Source of the DNA: CAG-791 sp002390025
GTDB lineage: Bacteria; Bacillota; Clostridia; Lachnospirales; Lachnospiraceae
Assembly: GCA_946543465.1 (NCBI GenBank)
Contig: CAMNLR010000035.1
Coordinates: 1 to 22,296, forward strand
Direction of reading: 5' to 3'
DNA length: 22,296 nucleotides
Of this stretch, positions 1 to 8,022 are shown in pieces; position 1 is the stretch's first letter; each line of letters starts with the position of its first letter. Both the position numbers and the translations under genes were made by a program. Below the pieces are notes generated by a model, which was given only the letters and a program-made list of their open reading frames with translations, searched no databases and was not told where the DNA came from.

Positions 1-1482
1 GCGGAAGAGAAGGTCCTCACCGGTCTGGATGCCCTGGAGCCCGCGGATGTTTTCAGGTTCTTCAGAGAGATCTCCGCGATCCCTCACGGTTCCTTCCATA
101 CGGCTGCGATCAGCAGCTATCTGGAAGACTTCGCAAAAAGTCATGATTTTTCCTATATCCGCGATGACCTGGGCAATGTCATCATCTCCAAACCCGCATC
201 GGCGGGCTGTGAGAGCGCTGCCCCGATCGCGCTGCAGGGCCATATCGATATGGTCTGCGAGAAAGAAGCCTCCAATCCCATCGACATGGAGAAAGAGGCC
301 ATCACCCTCCGGACAGACGGTGAGTGGCTCAGTGCCGACCGCACAACCCTGGGCGGTGACGACGGGATCGCCGTAGCCATGATGCTGGCCCTCCTGGATG
401 ATGCTTCCATCACCTGCCCGCCCCTGGAGTGTGTTTTCACAGTGGACGAGGAAGTCGGCCTTCTGGGTGCCTACGGACTGGATCTGTCCTCCCTCAGGAG
501 CCGCAGGATGATCAATCTCGATTCCGAGGATGAAGGTGTAATCACAGCCTCCTGCGCCGGCGGCGCGGAAGTCATCTGCACCCTTTCCGGAAAACGCCGT
601 GAGAAAAACGGCGAGATCCTGGAGATCAGGATCGAAGGTCTCCGCGGTGGTCACTCCGGCGAAAGGATCAACTGCGGAAGAGCCAATGCGGACCTTCTGA
701 TGGCCCGCCTTCTCTGCAGACTGCAGGAGAAGGGCAAGTTCTGCATCATCGGCTTCAACGGCGGCAACCGCGACAATGCCATTCCCCGCGAGTGCAGGGC
801 AGAGATCATTTTTACAGGCAAATTCAGCCGCAGTGAGATCAAAGAGGCTGTCGCCTCCTTTGCCGATGACATCGCAAAGGAATACAGCGTGACAGATCCC
901 GATATCCACGTGAGCGCCAAATGGCCCAACAAGGGCAGAAAGGCTCTGCACATTGCCTTCGGCCGCAAGGACAGCCGCCGCATGATCCGGCTCCTCATGG
1001 CCTTCCCCAACGGCGTGATCGAGTACTCCCCCCTCTACAAGGATGTACCCCAGACCTCCCTCAGCATGGGAATCGTCAAGACCATGGCGGACGGCATCTG
1101 TATCCACTCCATGGTCCGCAGCAGCATCAATTCCCAGAAGCAGATGATGCTCGACAGGATCGCCTGCATCGCGGAGGAATTCGATGCATCTATTGATATC
1201 AAAGGAACCTATCCCGCCTGGGAACTGATCGAAAAATCCGACTTCCGCGATCTTGCCGCAGAGGTCTATGAGAAGCTGACCGGCATTAAACCCGTCGTCT
1301 GCGTCATCCACGGCGGCCTTGAGTGCGGACTTTTAGCAGCAAAGGTCCCCGGTCTTGACTGCATTTCCATCGGCCCCGACATGGAGGAAGTGCACACGCC
1401 CGCAGAGCGGCTCAATATCCCCTCCAGCAAGCGGACTTATGACTACCTCAAGGTTCTTCTTGCAGCCTGTGCGGAAGCCTGA
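1..1482 (+). CDS. pepD: Aminoacyl-histidine dipeptidase (M20 family), 5'-truncated by window edge
   Basis: The reading frame is open from base 1, so the start codon lies upstream of the window; the first visible residues (AEEKVLTGLDALEP) already match the N-terminal part of PepD-type beta-Ala-His / Xaa-His dipeptidases. These are cytoplasmic metal-dependent peptidases that cleave dipeptides such as carnosine or Xaa-His. Family landmarks are present in order: IPHGS near the start, GHIDMVCEK (metal-ligand His-Asp, about base 238), GGDDGIA (bridging Asp, about base 352), the general-base pair in VDEEVGLLGA (about base 442), the lid domain with GGHSGE, and the C-terminal HGGLECG and HTPAERL metal-site segments. 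The protein looks intact to its stop at 1480-1482. Ung follows 120 bases downstream on the same strand, with a run of short degenerate repeats between. The family call is secure; the exact dipeptide substrate is not visible. Confidence 0.93.
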   Translation, partial: AEEKVLTGLDALEPADVFRFFREISAIPHGSFHTAAISSYLEDFAKSHDFSYIRDDLGNVIISKPASAGCESAAPIALQGHIDMVCEKEASNPIDMEKEAITLRTDGEWLSADRTTLGGDDGIAVAMMLALLDDASITCPPLECVFTVDEEVGLLGAYGLDLSSLRSRRMINLDSEDEGVITASCAGGAEVICTLSGKRREKNGEILEIRIEGLRGGHSGERINCGRANADLLMARLLCRLQEKGKFCIIGFNGGNRDNAIPRECRAEIIFTGKFSRSEIKEAVASFADDIAKEYSVTDPDIHVSAKWPNKGRKALHIAFGRKDSRRMIRLLMAFPNGVIEYSPLYKDVPQTSLSMGIVKTMADGICIHSMVRSSINSQKQMMLDRIACIAEEFDASIDIKGTYPAWELIEKSDFRDLAAEVYEKLTGIKPVVCVIHGGLECGLLAAKVPGLDCISIGPDMEEVHTPAERLNIPSSKRTYDYLKVLLAACAEA

Positions 1483-1602
1483 TGAGAAAACCGAATGAAG
1501 AAGCCTGTTAAAAAAACTGATGAGAATGTCTGATAAAAAACACTGATCAGGAAGCCCCGGGAGAAAGCCTGAAGAAGGGCAGCGACGAAAGGACAGGGTA
1601 AG
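1483..1602. repeat. Degenerate direct repeats in pepD-ung spacer
   Basis: The spacer holds imperfect copies of short blocks such as AAGCCTGATGAGAAA, AAGCCTGTTAAAAAAA, CTGATGAGAATG and CTGATAAAAAACACTGATCAGGAAGCC. The copies overlap the pepD stop codon. There is no terminator-like hairpin, so pepD and ung may be cotranscribed. Ung has its own Shine-Dalgarno-like AGGACAGGG just upstream of 1603. This is one of many such micro-repeat spacers in the window. Confidence 0.5.
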
Positions 1603-2283
1603 ATGGCAGCGATCAGCGGCGACTGGCTGGAGGCTCTCCGGCCGGAGTTTTCCAAACAATATTACAGAGATCTCTTTGCCTTTGTGCAGAATGAGTACAA
1701 AACCTACACGGTCTATCCGCCCGCGCAGGATCTCTTCAATGCCCTGCACGAGACACCGCTCTCCAATGTGCGCGTTGTCATCCTGGGGCAGGACCCCTAT
1801 CACGGAGAGGGGCAGGCACACGGCATGTGCTTCTCCGTCCGCCCGGGCTGCCCTGCGCCGCCGTCCCTGGTCAATATCTTCAATGAACTCCACGATGACC
1901 TCGGCTGCTATGTGCCCGACAACGGCTACCTGGTCAAATGGGCCAGACAGGGCGTGCTCCTTCTCAATACCGTCCTGACGGTCCGTGCCCACCAGGCCAA
2001 TTCCCACCGGGGACACGGCTGGGAGAAGTTCACGGACGCGATCCTGCAGGCTGTGGACGCCCAGAACAGGCCGATCGTCTACATGCTCTGGGGAACACCG
2101 GCCCAGACCAAGGCGGCAATGCTGCACAACTCCCGCCATCTGATCCTGAAGGCACCGCATCCAAGCCCCTTATCCGCTTACCGGGGATTCTTCGGCTGCA
2201 GACACTTCAGCAAATGCAACGCCTTTCTTGAGAAAAACGGCGCACAGCCCATTGACTGGCAGATTGAGAATCTGGGACACTGA
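1603..2283 (+). CDS. ung: Uracil-DNA glycosylase, family 1
   Basis: This 226-residue cytoplasmic enzyme removes uracil from DNA as the first step of base-excision repair. The length is typical for bacterial Ung. Visible motifs are the water-activating loop GQDPYHGEGQAHG (catalytic Asp64), the GVLLLNTVLTVR segment followed by the SHRGHGWEKFTD loop, and the Leu-intercalation loop HPSPLSAYRGFFGC (catalytic His186). The ATG at 1603 is preceded by GGACAGGG at a suitable distance and fits the family N-terminus. The gene sits 120 bases after pepD on the same strand and is followed at once by a hairpin terminator. Nothing is missing or unusual in the protein. Confidence 0.97.
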   Translation: MAAISGDWLEALRPEFSKQYYRDLFAFVQNEYKTYTVYPPAQDLFNALHETPLSNVRVVILGQDPYHGEGQAHGMCFSVRPGCPAPPSLVNIFNELHDDLGCYVPDNGYLVKWARQGVLLLNTVLTVRAHQANSHRGHGWEKFTDAILQAVDAQNRPIVYMLWGTPAQTKAAMLHNSRHLILKAPHPSPLSAYRGFFGCRHFSKCNAFLEKNGAQPIDWQIENLGH

Positions 2284-2320
2284 TGAGTCTTTGAGGACGG
2301 TTCTCAATGACTCATTTTAT
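2283..2320 (+). terminator. Hairpin terminator directly after ung
   Basis: ATGAGTC (2283-2289) pairs with GACTCAT (2309-2315), with an inner TGAG/CTCA pairing around GACGGTT, followed by TTTAT. It starts at the last base of the ung stop codon. The T-run is short, so efficiency is uncertain. Confidence 0.55.
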
Positions 2321-2368
2321 GGAAAGCAGTGTGGGTTTTGAGGACGGCTCTGAAAACTGATTTTAAAG

Positions 2369-2423
2369 AAGACAGGGGATGGTTCTCGCAAGGCAAGCGA
2401 GGGACCATCCCCCTGCCTGTCTT
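2369..2423. repeat. Long imperfect palindrome, REP-like hairpin
   Basis: AAGACAGG (2369-2376) pairs with CCTGTCTT (2416-2423), and GATGGTTCTCGC (2378-2389) pairs with GCGAGGGACCATC (2397-2409) around a short AAGGCAA loop. The core (GATGGTTCTCGC / GGGACCATCCCC) resembles the GACGGTTCTC-type palindromes that I recall from intergenic DNA of related clostridia. Partial echoes of it (GAGGACGGTTCTC, GAGGACGGCTCTG) lie at 2292-2352. It may terminate transcription weakly or may be a dispersed repeat; the family assignment is inference. Confidence 0.6.
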
Positions 2424-2549
2424 ATGACAGCTGATTTCCAAAAAGGCTTACGGAGGCTTACATAAAAACTGTCTGCAAAACATGTCCGCCCTGCGGCAGG
2501 CAGGCTGTAAACAAACAAAGCATTTCCTCTGTATCGGAAAGGATTAGAC

Positions 2550-4562
2550 ATGACAAATTACAACGAAGACAATCACACAGAACAGAATAGCACCGATCTG
2601 TTTTCGAGCGAAAACACACAGAGCATGTTGGATTTTGACTATTCATCGTCGCTAAATAAGGACTACAGTAAAGGTCTGGAACAGACCATTTTTGTTGATG
2701 ACACGGATCCGGACCCGGCTGAAAGCCCGGACCGGTCGGATCTGCCGGCTTCGTCATGGGACACCGGCAGCATGGGCTCCATCTCTGATTACCTGAACAT
2801 TGACAAGCCTCTGGAACCATCGGACCAGGCCGCCGGCCTGTCCGGAACGGTGTCATGGGGGACTGATGATATTGAGGAAGAGAGCAGTCCTGTCCCTGCG
2901 GAGAGTATGCCGGGGTCACCAGAGGTGGATGGATTCCGGGAGTGGACCGCCCCCAAATATGAGACCGGGCACAGACAGGGATCTCTCAACCCCTTACACA
3001 GGCAGGGATCTCTTCATCCGTCAGAGCCTTTTCCGTCAGAATCTTTTCCGTCAGAGCCTTCGACACCCGCCACACCTCCGACGCCCCCGACACCTCCGAC
3101 GCCCCCGACACCTCCGACGCCTCCGACACCTCCGACGCCTTCATGGCAGAGCGGCGGCATGTCCGGACAGGAGACCGGAAAGCGCCCTGGCGGGAAGGGA
3201 AAAAAGCCGGTACTGCTCTGGGTCATCGCCGCAGTGCTGGCTGCCGCTGTTCTCGTTACCGTTCTTAACAGCGAATCCCGGACACAGTATCACATAGGCG
3301 GAGAAGAGGCGGAACAGACAGAGTCCGGGGACGAACACACAGAAGAGAATGAACCCGACGGAGAACAGGAGGAAGCATCAGACGACTCGGAGGATGATTT
3401 CTGGAATAAGAAGGGCAGGCATCTGGTCAGCGATGGATATGCTGATTTCTATACGCCAAAGTGTATTACCACCGAGCCCATGTATTTTGATAACGAATAT
3501 GTTGAAGCATGCGTCGTTGATCCCGGGTCATTCATCGGGACGCCGTCCGATCCGGTTCTGCCGAAAAACGATTTCAGTTCTTCTTTAAGTGAAACGAGGT
3601 ATATAATCGATTATTATTCAGGCGAGACTTTTATGAGTATGGGCTTTGCCTTTTCTTATGTAAGTCCTGATACTGAGTATGATGAAACCATGGATCTGAC
3701 AAACATGGATATTTTGAGCCTTCCTGCATATGCAGATCAGGATCTGTTTTTTGAGAGGCTCAGGGCTTCCTACGAGAAAGAAGCTTCAGAATCAGTGCTT
3801 GACACCTTTGGGGATTTAAAGTCAAGTGACATTAAGAGTGCAGATGTGTCCGGCCACAAAGTGTCCTATATGGAAACCACATTCAAAGGGTATGACGGCA
3901 CGGAAGTATTTGATGTCGTTGCCTTGGAGGAAAGACCGGAGGGGTATGGTTTCGCTTCCGCCTACAGATGCCCGAAAAGCGAACTGTCAAACGGGGAAGA
4001 TGCTCTGAAAAAGATCTATGAAATGCTGACTTTTTACACGGAAGATCAGATTCCTGATATCGATGCAGCGATCGGATTCTGGCCTGAATCGAGAATCTAC
4101 AATCCTGACAACAGCCGGTCCGTCCTGATCAATGTGTCGGATTTCATAGAATCCGGATCAACTTTCCAGAATGAAAAAAGCGATGTCTCTTTCTATGGCG
4201 GAGACTATGAAAACGGAGAAGTCAATCTTACTATAAGATATTCAAATTCCTTTAAATTACTTGAAGACAAGAGTTTTGATGATCACATCAAAGAGACTTT
4301 ACAAGACATGGAAGACTATGATTATAAGGATGTTAAAGAGCATTCCAGAAAGGAATTTAAGTTTGACGGGTGTGATGTCCACTATTTTTCCTACGATTAC
4401 GTAATGGACTTCTCTGAACCCTGGGATTACAGGGTTCACAACTGGGTGATCGAGACTCCCGAGGGCGAGGAGATCTCTCTTGATATGACCTATGAAATCA
4501 CAATCCCTGACGATCCTGATCCCGAAGAATTCCTCAGGCAGCACATCACCCTGGAGAAATGA
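2550..4562 (+). CDS. Membrane-anchored protein of unknown function with Thr-Pro linker
   Basis: The product has 670 residues and I do not recognise it. The ATG at 2550 follows GGAAAGG at good spacing. The N-terminal ~170 residues are acidic and Ser/Pro-rich, consistent with a disordered cytoplasmic region. Residues ~170-198 form a (TPP)n tract encoded by a 9-nt tandem repeat. A Lys/Gly-rich stretch then precedes one hydrophobic segment (~220-240, starting PVLLWVIAA), so the topology is probably N-in, C-out. After a second acidic linker (~245-285) comes a ~380-residue extracytoplasmic part rich in Asp, Tyr and Ser. That part may contain two related lobes, each with a predicted-looking alpha/beta pattern (FMSMGFAFSYVS..., EVNLTIRYSNSF...). 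There is no catalytic motif I can name. It stands alone between ung and lysA. A sensing or envelope role is only a guess. Confidence 0.8.
   Translation: MTNYNEDNHTEQNSTDLFSSENTQSMLDFDYSSSLNKDYSKGLEQTIFVDDTDPDPAESPDRSDLPASSWDTGSMGSISDYLNIDKPLEPSDQAAGLSGTVSWGTDDIEEESSPVPAESMPGSPEVDGFREWTAPKYETGHRQGSLNPLHRQGSLHPSEPFPSESFPSEPSTPATPPTPPTPPTPPTPPTPPTPPTPSWQSGGMSGQETGKRPGGKGKKPVLLWVIAAVLAAAVLVTVLNSESRTQYHIGGEEAEQTESGDEHTEENEPDGEQEEASDDSEDDFWNKKGRHLVSDGYADFYTPKCITTEPMYFDNEYVEACVVDPGSFIGTPSDPVLPKNDFSSSLSETRYIIDYYSGETFMSMGFAFSYVSPDTEYDETMDLTNMDILSLPAYADQDLFFERLRASYEKEASESVLDTFGDLKSSDIKSADVSGHKVSYMETTFKGYDGTEVFDVVALEERPEGYGFASAYRCPKSELSNGEDALKKIYEMLTFYTEDQIPDIDAAIGFWPESRIYNPDNSRSVLINVSDFIESGSTFQNEKSDVSFYGGDYENGEVNLTIRYSNSFKLLEDKSFDDHIKETLQDMEDYDYKDVKEHSRKEFKFDGCDVHYFSYDYVMDFSEPWDYRVHNWVIETPEGEEISLDMTYEITIPDDPDPEEFLRQHITLEK
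3067..3143 (+). repeat. 9-nt tandem repeat encoding (TPP)n
   Basis: Units of CCGACACCT and CCGACGCCC alternate and encode a Thr-Pro-Pro tract of about eight repeats within the gene at 2550. The tract lies just before the transmembrane segment and probably forms a stiff linker. Such repeats commonly change length by slippage in steps that keep the frame. Confidence 0.85.
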
Positions 4563-4565
4563 GTA

Positions 4566-4594
4566 TTGACGAAATTCGTATCCGTGTATACAAT
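4566..4594 (+). promoter_or_regulatory. Candidate sigma-A promoter for lysA
   Basis: TTGACG (4566-4571) and TACAAT (4589-4594) are separated by 17 bases; each hexamer matches the consensus at five of six positions. It begins four bases after the stop of the upstream gene and would give lysA a leader of roughly 235 bases. Confidence 0.5.
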
Positions 4595-4634
4595 ATTCCA
4601 GTATATTTTATTTGTTACTGATCCTGCAGACAGT

Positions 4635-4806
4635 TCCGGTCGAAAGAACGATCATAATCCAAAGACAGTTATAACCGGAAGATCAGTCCGGTCGAAAGAC
4701 TGTTCTTATCGGGAGATCAATCCGGTCGAAGACCGATTATAGTCGATTGATCGATTCTGATTGAAAAAACCGATTCTGATCGAGAGACCGATTCTGGCAG
4801 AAAGAT
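4635..4806. repeat. Degenerate repeats in the lysA leader
   Basis: TCCGGTCGAA(A)GA occurs at 4635, 4687 and 4721. It is followed by CGATTCTGAT-type units at about 4752, 4771 and 4789 (18-19 nt period). The core GGTCGAA resembles the repeats inside the HD, MazG and kinase genes. The expected landmarks of a lysine riboswitch are not seen here. Confidence 0.6.
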
Positions 4807-4836
4807 CAATACGCAGCAATAGAGCGAGGAAGATCC

Positions 4837-6120
4837 ATGAAAAAAATACCTTATGTGACAAAAGAGAAAGCCGAGGAGATCGCGCAGCAGTTCCCCACCC
4901 CCTTTTATCTCTACGATGAAAAAGGCATCCGCGACAATGCGCAGGCCGTAAAGGAGGCTTTTGCCTGGAATCCCGGATTCCGTGAATATTTTGCCGTCAA
5001 GGCGACTCCCAATCCCTATATCATGGACATCTTCCGCGATTACGGATTCGGTTTTGACTGCTCCTCCATGACGGAGCTGATGCTCTCCAACGCGGTCGGC
5101 GCAAGGGGACATGAGATCATGTTCTCCTCCAACGACACCCCGGCGGAAGAGTATGCCTATGCCGCAAAGCTGGGCGCGGTCATCAACCTGGATGACATCA
5201 CACATATTCCCTTCCTGGAGAAGATCCTGGACGGCAAGTTCCCGGAGACTATGTCCCTGCGCTACAATCCCGGCGGCGTCTTCCAGATGGCCAACGGCAT
5301 CATGGACAACCCCGGCGATTCCAAGTACGGATTTACCAAGGCCCAGCTCTTCGAGGGCTACAGGATCCTGCGCGACAAGGGCGTCAAGCACTTCGGTCTG
5401 CACTCCTTCCTGGCCTCCAATACCGTCTCCAACGAGTATTATCCGGAGCTGGCGGGTCGTCTGTTCAAGCTGGCAGCGGAAGCCAAAGAGGAACTCGGCA
5501 TCCACTTTGCCTTCATCAACCTGTCCGGCGGCGTCGGCATCCCCTACCGCAAGAGTGAGACCCCCAATGACATCCGCGTGATCGGCGAGGGCGTCCGCGA
5601 GAAGTATGAGCGCTTCCTCGTGCCCGCAGGCATGGGAGATGTGGCGATCTACACCGAGATGGGCCGTTTCATGCTTGCCCCCTACGGCGCGCTGGTGACA
5701 AGGGCAATCCATTCCAAGCATATTTACAAAGAATACATCGGCGTCGATGCCTGCGCGGCCAACCTCATGCGCCCCGCCATGTACGGCGCCTACCACCACA
5801 TCACTGTCCTGGGCAAGGAGGATGCCATCTGCGATCACACCTATGACGTAGTGGGCTCCCTCTGCGAGAACAACGACAAGTTTGCCGTTGACCGCGAGCT
5901 TCCCCAGATTGACCGCGGCGACCTGCTCTTCATCCACGACGCCGGCGCCCATGGATTCGCCATGGGCTACAACTACAACGGCCGCCTGTGGAGCGCCGAG
6001 CTTCTGCTCAAAGAAGACGGCTCCGTCCAGCAGATCCGCCGTCCCCAGGAGCCCAAAGACTACTTTGCGACCTTTGACCAGACTCCTTACTACGCAAGGA
6101 TGTTCCCGGAATCCAAGTGA
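4837..6120 (+). CDS. lysA: Diaminopimelate decarboxylase (PLP-dependent, alanine-racemase fold)
   Basis: This 427-residue enzyme converts meso-diaminopimelate to lysine and CO2, the last step of lysine synthesis. Family signatures are YFAVKATPN with the PLP-binding Lys55, FDCSSMTEL, the HSFLASNTV segment, the phosphate-binding SGGVGIPY loop, TEMGRFMLAPYG, and GSLCENNDKFA containing the active-site Cys343. The last motif reads C-E-N-N-D rather than the classical C-E-S-x-D; I recall this from a clostridial subgroup of LysA. Start ATG 4837 has GAGGA six bases upstream. No other lysine genes flank it. A strong terminator follows the stop, so it looks monocistronic. The broader family also includes ornithine, arginine and carboxynorspermidine decarboxylases, but the overall pattern favours LysA. 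Confidence 0.92.
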   Translation: MKKIPYVTKEKAEEIAQQFPTPFYLYDEKGIRDNAQAVKEAFAWNPGFREYFAVKATPNPYIMDIFRDYGFGFDCSSMTELMLSNAVGARGHEIMFSSNDTPAEEYAYAAKLGAVINLDDITHIPFLEKILDGKFPETMSLRYNPGGVFQMANGIMDNPGDSKYGFTKAQLFEGYRILRDKGVKHFGLHSFLASNTVSNEYYPELAGRLFKLAAEAKEELGIHFAFINLSGGVGIPYRKSETPNDIRVIGEGVREKYERFLVPAGMGDVAIYTEMGRFMLAPYGALVTRAIHSKHIYKEYIGVDACAANLMRPAMYGAYHHITVLGKEDAICDHTYDVVGSLCENNDKFAVDRELPQIDRGDLLFIHDAGAHGFAMGYNYNGRLWSAELLLKEDGSVQQIRRPQEPKDYFATFDQTPYYARMFPESK

Positions 6121-6152
6121 TCTCTGCGCAGTTATATAAAAAAATTCTTCAA

Positions 6153-6204
6153 AGAGGCTCAGATGAGTTCCCCTGCGGAGCTCATTTGAGCCTTTGTTTT
6201 TTTC
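6153..6204 (+). terminator. Strong Rho-independent terminator of lysA
   Basis: AGGCTCAGATGAGTTCC (6155-6171) pairs with GGAGCTCATTTGAGCCT (6177-6193) with only two weak positions, followed by TTGTTTTTTTC. It lies about 33 bases after the lysA stop. Confidence 0.9.
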
Positions 6205-6232
6205 TTTTATTCCAAAAAAACCTGCAGGTCTG

Positions 6233-6238
6233 TATAAT
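6233..6238 (+). promoter_or_regulatory. Possible -10 box upstream of HAD gene
   Basis: A perfect TATAAT lies 108 bases before the HAD start codon, just after the lysA terminator. No convincing -35 hexamer is seen at the right distance, so this is only a candidate for the promoter of the 6346-9708 gene group. Confidence 0.35.
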
Positions 6239-6345
6239 GATGGTGAAAACATGGTCATGACCGGGGTTAGAAACCAATCCGGAAATGAATATATAAAAAC
6301 CAAACTGAAAAGGACGGCTCAAAGAGCTGAAAAGGGAAGACATAA

Positions 6346-7131
6346 ATGAGAAAAAAATATTTCTTTTTTGACATCGACGGCACACTCACCGACAGGTCCA
6401 CAGGCCTGATCGTGCCCTCTGCCCGGGAGGCGCTTGAAAATCTCAAGGCGGCGGGGCACTTTATCGCCATCAATACCGGCCGCGCCCACTACAAGGCAAG
6501 GAAGTTTTTTGACCAGCACGGGTTCGACAACATGGTCTGCAACGGCGGCATGGGCATCGTCATCAACAGGGAGCTGGTCGAGAACCGGCCGATCGATTTT
6601 GAAAAAGCCCTCTGGCTGTATCAGTACTGTATCGACAACGGCATCGGCGTTCTGGCTGCCTGCGACGATTCCCAGAAGGTTTACGCAAAGGACTTTACCT
6701 TCTATGACCAGGTGGGACCGCGCAGGGAACCCACTACCTATATCATAGACCCGGATTTTGACCCCCGGGACTTCGGGACCATCTATAAGCTCTACACCGC
6801 CACAACAGAAGAGCGCCGCAAGAGCCTTCCCTTCCCGGAGGAGCTGGGATACGTCAACTTCGAACCAGACTACACGATCGTCCAGCACGATGACAAGCGG
6901 GCGGGCGTCTTCCGTATGCTGGAACTGATGGGCGGCAGTCCGGAGGACGTCGTTGTCTTCGGAGACGACACCAACGACGAAGACATGTTCGCACCGGAAT
7001 TCTACAAGATCGCCGTCGGAAACGCGCATCCTGACCTCAAGGCCATGGCGGACGAAGTGGCACCTGCCAATATCGACGACGGTATTTACAGGGTCTGCCA
7101 AGCCCACGGCTGGTTTGATCAGGTTGAGTAA
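6346..7131 (+). CDS. Cof-type HAD-superfamily phosphatase (subclass IIB)
   Basis: The 261-residue product is a cytoplasmic hydrolase of the Cof/YbiV type, which dephosphorylates sugar phosphates, nucleotides or PLP-like compounds. Motif I is FFDIDGTLTD (nucleophile Asp9, acid/base Asp11). Motif II is the Thr in AINTGR, the Lys of motif III is probably in HDDKRAG, and motif IV is VFGDDTNDEDMF. The long insert between motifs II and III is the C2 cap expected of subclass IIB. The ATG at 6346 follows AAGGGAAG at proper spacing. The HD-domain gene starts 25 bases after its stop, so an operon is likely. The substrate cannot be told from sequence; the neighbours hint at nucleotide metabolism. Confidence 0.9.
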   Translation: MRKKYFFFDIDGTLTDRSTGLIVPSAREALENLKAAGHFIAINTGRAHYKARKFFDQHGFDNMVCNGGMGIVINRELVENRPIDFEKALWLYQYCIDNGIGVLAACDDSQKVYAKDFTFYDQVGPRREPTTYIIDPDFDPRDFGTIYKLYTATTEERRKSLPFPEELGYVNFEPDYTIVQHDDKRAGVFRMLELMGGSPEDVVVFGDDTNDEDMFAPEFYKIAVGNAHPDLKAMADEVAPANIDDGIYRVCQAHGWFDQVE

Positions 7132-7156
7132 AGAAATAAGACTGGAGGCATGTGAC

Positions 7157-7951
7157 ATGAAGGAAGGCACCGGAGAACAGAGCTGTCATCAGCTGAACGA
7201 ACAGAAGATCGAACAGGGAGTCGAACAGAGTTCCGAACTGGCTTTTGAACAAGGAAACGGGCAGGCAGACGCCCTCGAACACAGCATCGAACATGCGACG
7301 GACTGCTTAGAACCCGGGAACGGACAGGCAGATACTCTCGAATACAGCATCGAACAGGCGGCGGACAGTGACCGCCTGGCAAAGCAGCTTGCCTTTGCCC
7401 TTGAGATCGACAAGGAAAAAAATATTTTCCGACAGACTCACCTGTCCGGCCACGGCAGGAACGAAAACGATGCCGAGCACGCCTGGCACATGGCGATCAT
7501 GGCCTACCTGCTGCGCGAATACGCCAACGAAAAGGTCGATATAGGCCGGGTCATGCTCATGTGCCTGATTCACGACATCGTTGAGATCGATGCCGGTGAT
7601 ACCTATGCCTATGACGAGGCGGGACTGGCGACCCAGAAGGAGAGAGAGGACGCCGCAAAGGAGCGTATCTTTTCCCTTCTGCCCGATGACCAGAAACAGG
7701 AGCTCATCGCTCTGTTCGATGAATTTGAGGACTGCGAGACCCCTGAATCCAAATATGCCCACGCCATGGACAACCTCCAGCCTCTGCTCCTCAACGACTC
7801 CAACCACGGAGATGACTGGCACGAACACAAGGTCTGTTCGAGACAGATCTACGGCCGCCAGGGCAAGACGCGCCTGGGATCCGAAATCCTGTACCGGTAC
7901 ACAGACAAAATCATCCAGAAAAATATCCGCGAGGGCCATATCCTCCCCTGA
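7157..7951 (+). CDS. HD-domain hydrolase (HDDC2/YfbR-like 5'-nucleotidase family) with repeat-rich N-terminus
   Basis: I place the start at ATG 7157, which has GGAGG eight bases upstream, giving 264 residues. An in-frame alternative further upstream overlaps the HAD gene and is unlikely. Residues ~85-255 are an HD_3-type phosphohydrolase domain: HAWHMAIMAYLL supplies H108/H111, LIHDIVEIDAGDTYAYD supplies the H139-D140 pair, and LQPLLL with the downstream HEHKV completes the fold. Family members release phosphate from deoxynucleoside monophosphates. Residues ~14-80 are an added segment, first 12-nt units encoding x-E-Q-x, then a 21-residue direct duplication (GNGQADALEHSIEHA / GNGQADTLEYSIEQA). 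This addition has no counterpart that I recall in the family and is probably disordered or helical. MazG follows, supporting a nucleotide-pool role. Confidence 0.88.
   Translation: MKEGTGEQSCHQLNEQKIEQGVEQSSELAFEQGNGQADALEHSIEHATDCLEPGNGQADTLEYSIEQAADSDRLAKQLAFALEIDKEKNIFRQTHLSGHGRNENDAEHAWHMAIMAYLLREYANEKVDIGRVMLMCLIHDIVEIDAGDTYAYDEAGLATQKEREDAAKERIFSLLPDDQKQELIALFDEFEDCETPESKYAHAMDNLQPLLLNDSNHGDDWHEHKVCSRQIYGRQGKTRLGSEILYRYTDKIIQKNIREGHILP
7196..7267 (+). repeat. 12-nt in-frame repeat in HD gene
   Basis: Six 12-nt units of the type xxC-GAA-CAG-xxx encode NEQK, IEQG, VEQS, SELA, FEQG and NGQA. The core TCGAACAG is the same as that of the repeat in the next gene (mazG). Confidence 0.75.
7253..7378 (+). 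repeat. 63-nt tandem duplication in HD gene
   Basis: Two adjacent 63-nt copies (7253-7315 and 7316-7378) encode GNGQADALEHSIEHATDCLEP and its relative. They diverge mainly at third positions, which suggests the duplicated peptide has been kept under some constraint or that the duplication is fairly recent. Confidence 0.8.
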
Positions 7952-8022
7952 CCAATCGTCTAACGAGGCTGCGGGAAGTCTGTGGGAAGTCTGCATGAAG
8001 GCTGCGGGCAGCAGGAGACAGC

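Noticed and set aside
4595..4836. Lysine riboswitch before lysA
   Set aside because: The purine-rich conserved core and helix pattern of the L-box could not be found by eye; the region is simple degenerate repeats.
4717..6303. Long minus-strand open frame opposite lysA
   Set aside because: It is a codon-composition shadow of lysA, lacks recognisable domains and crosses the terminator.
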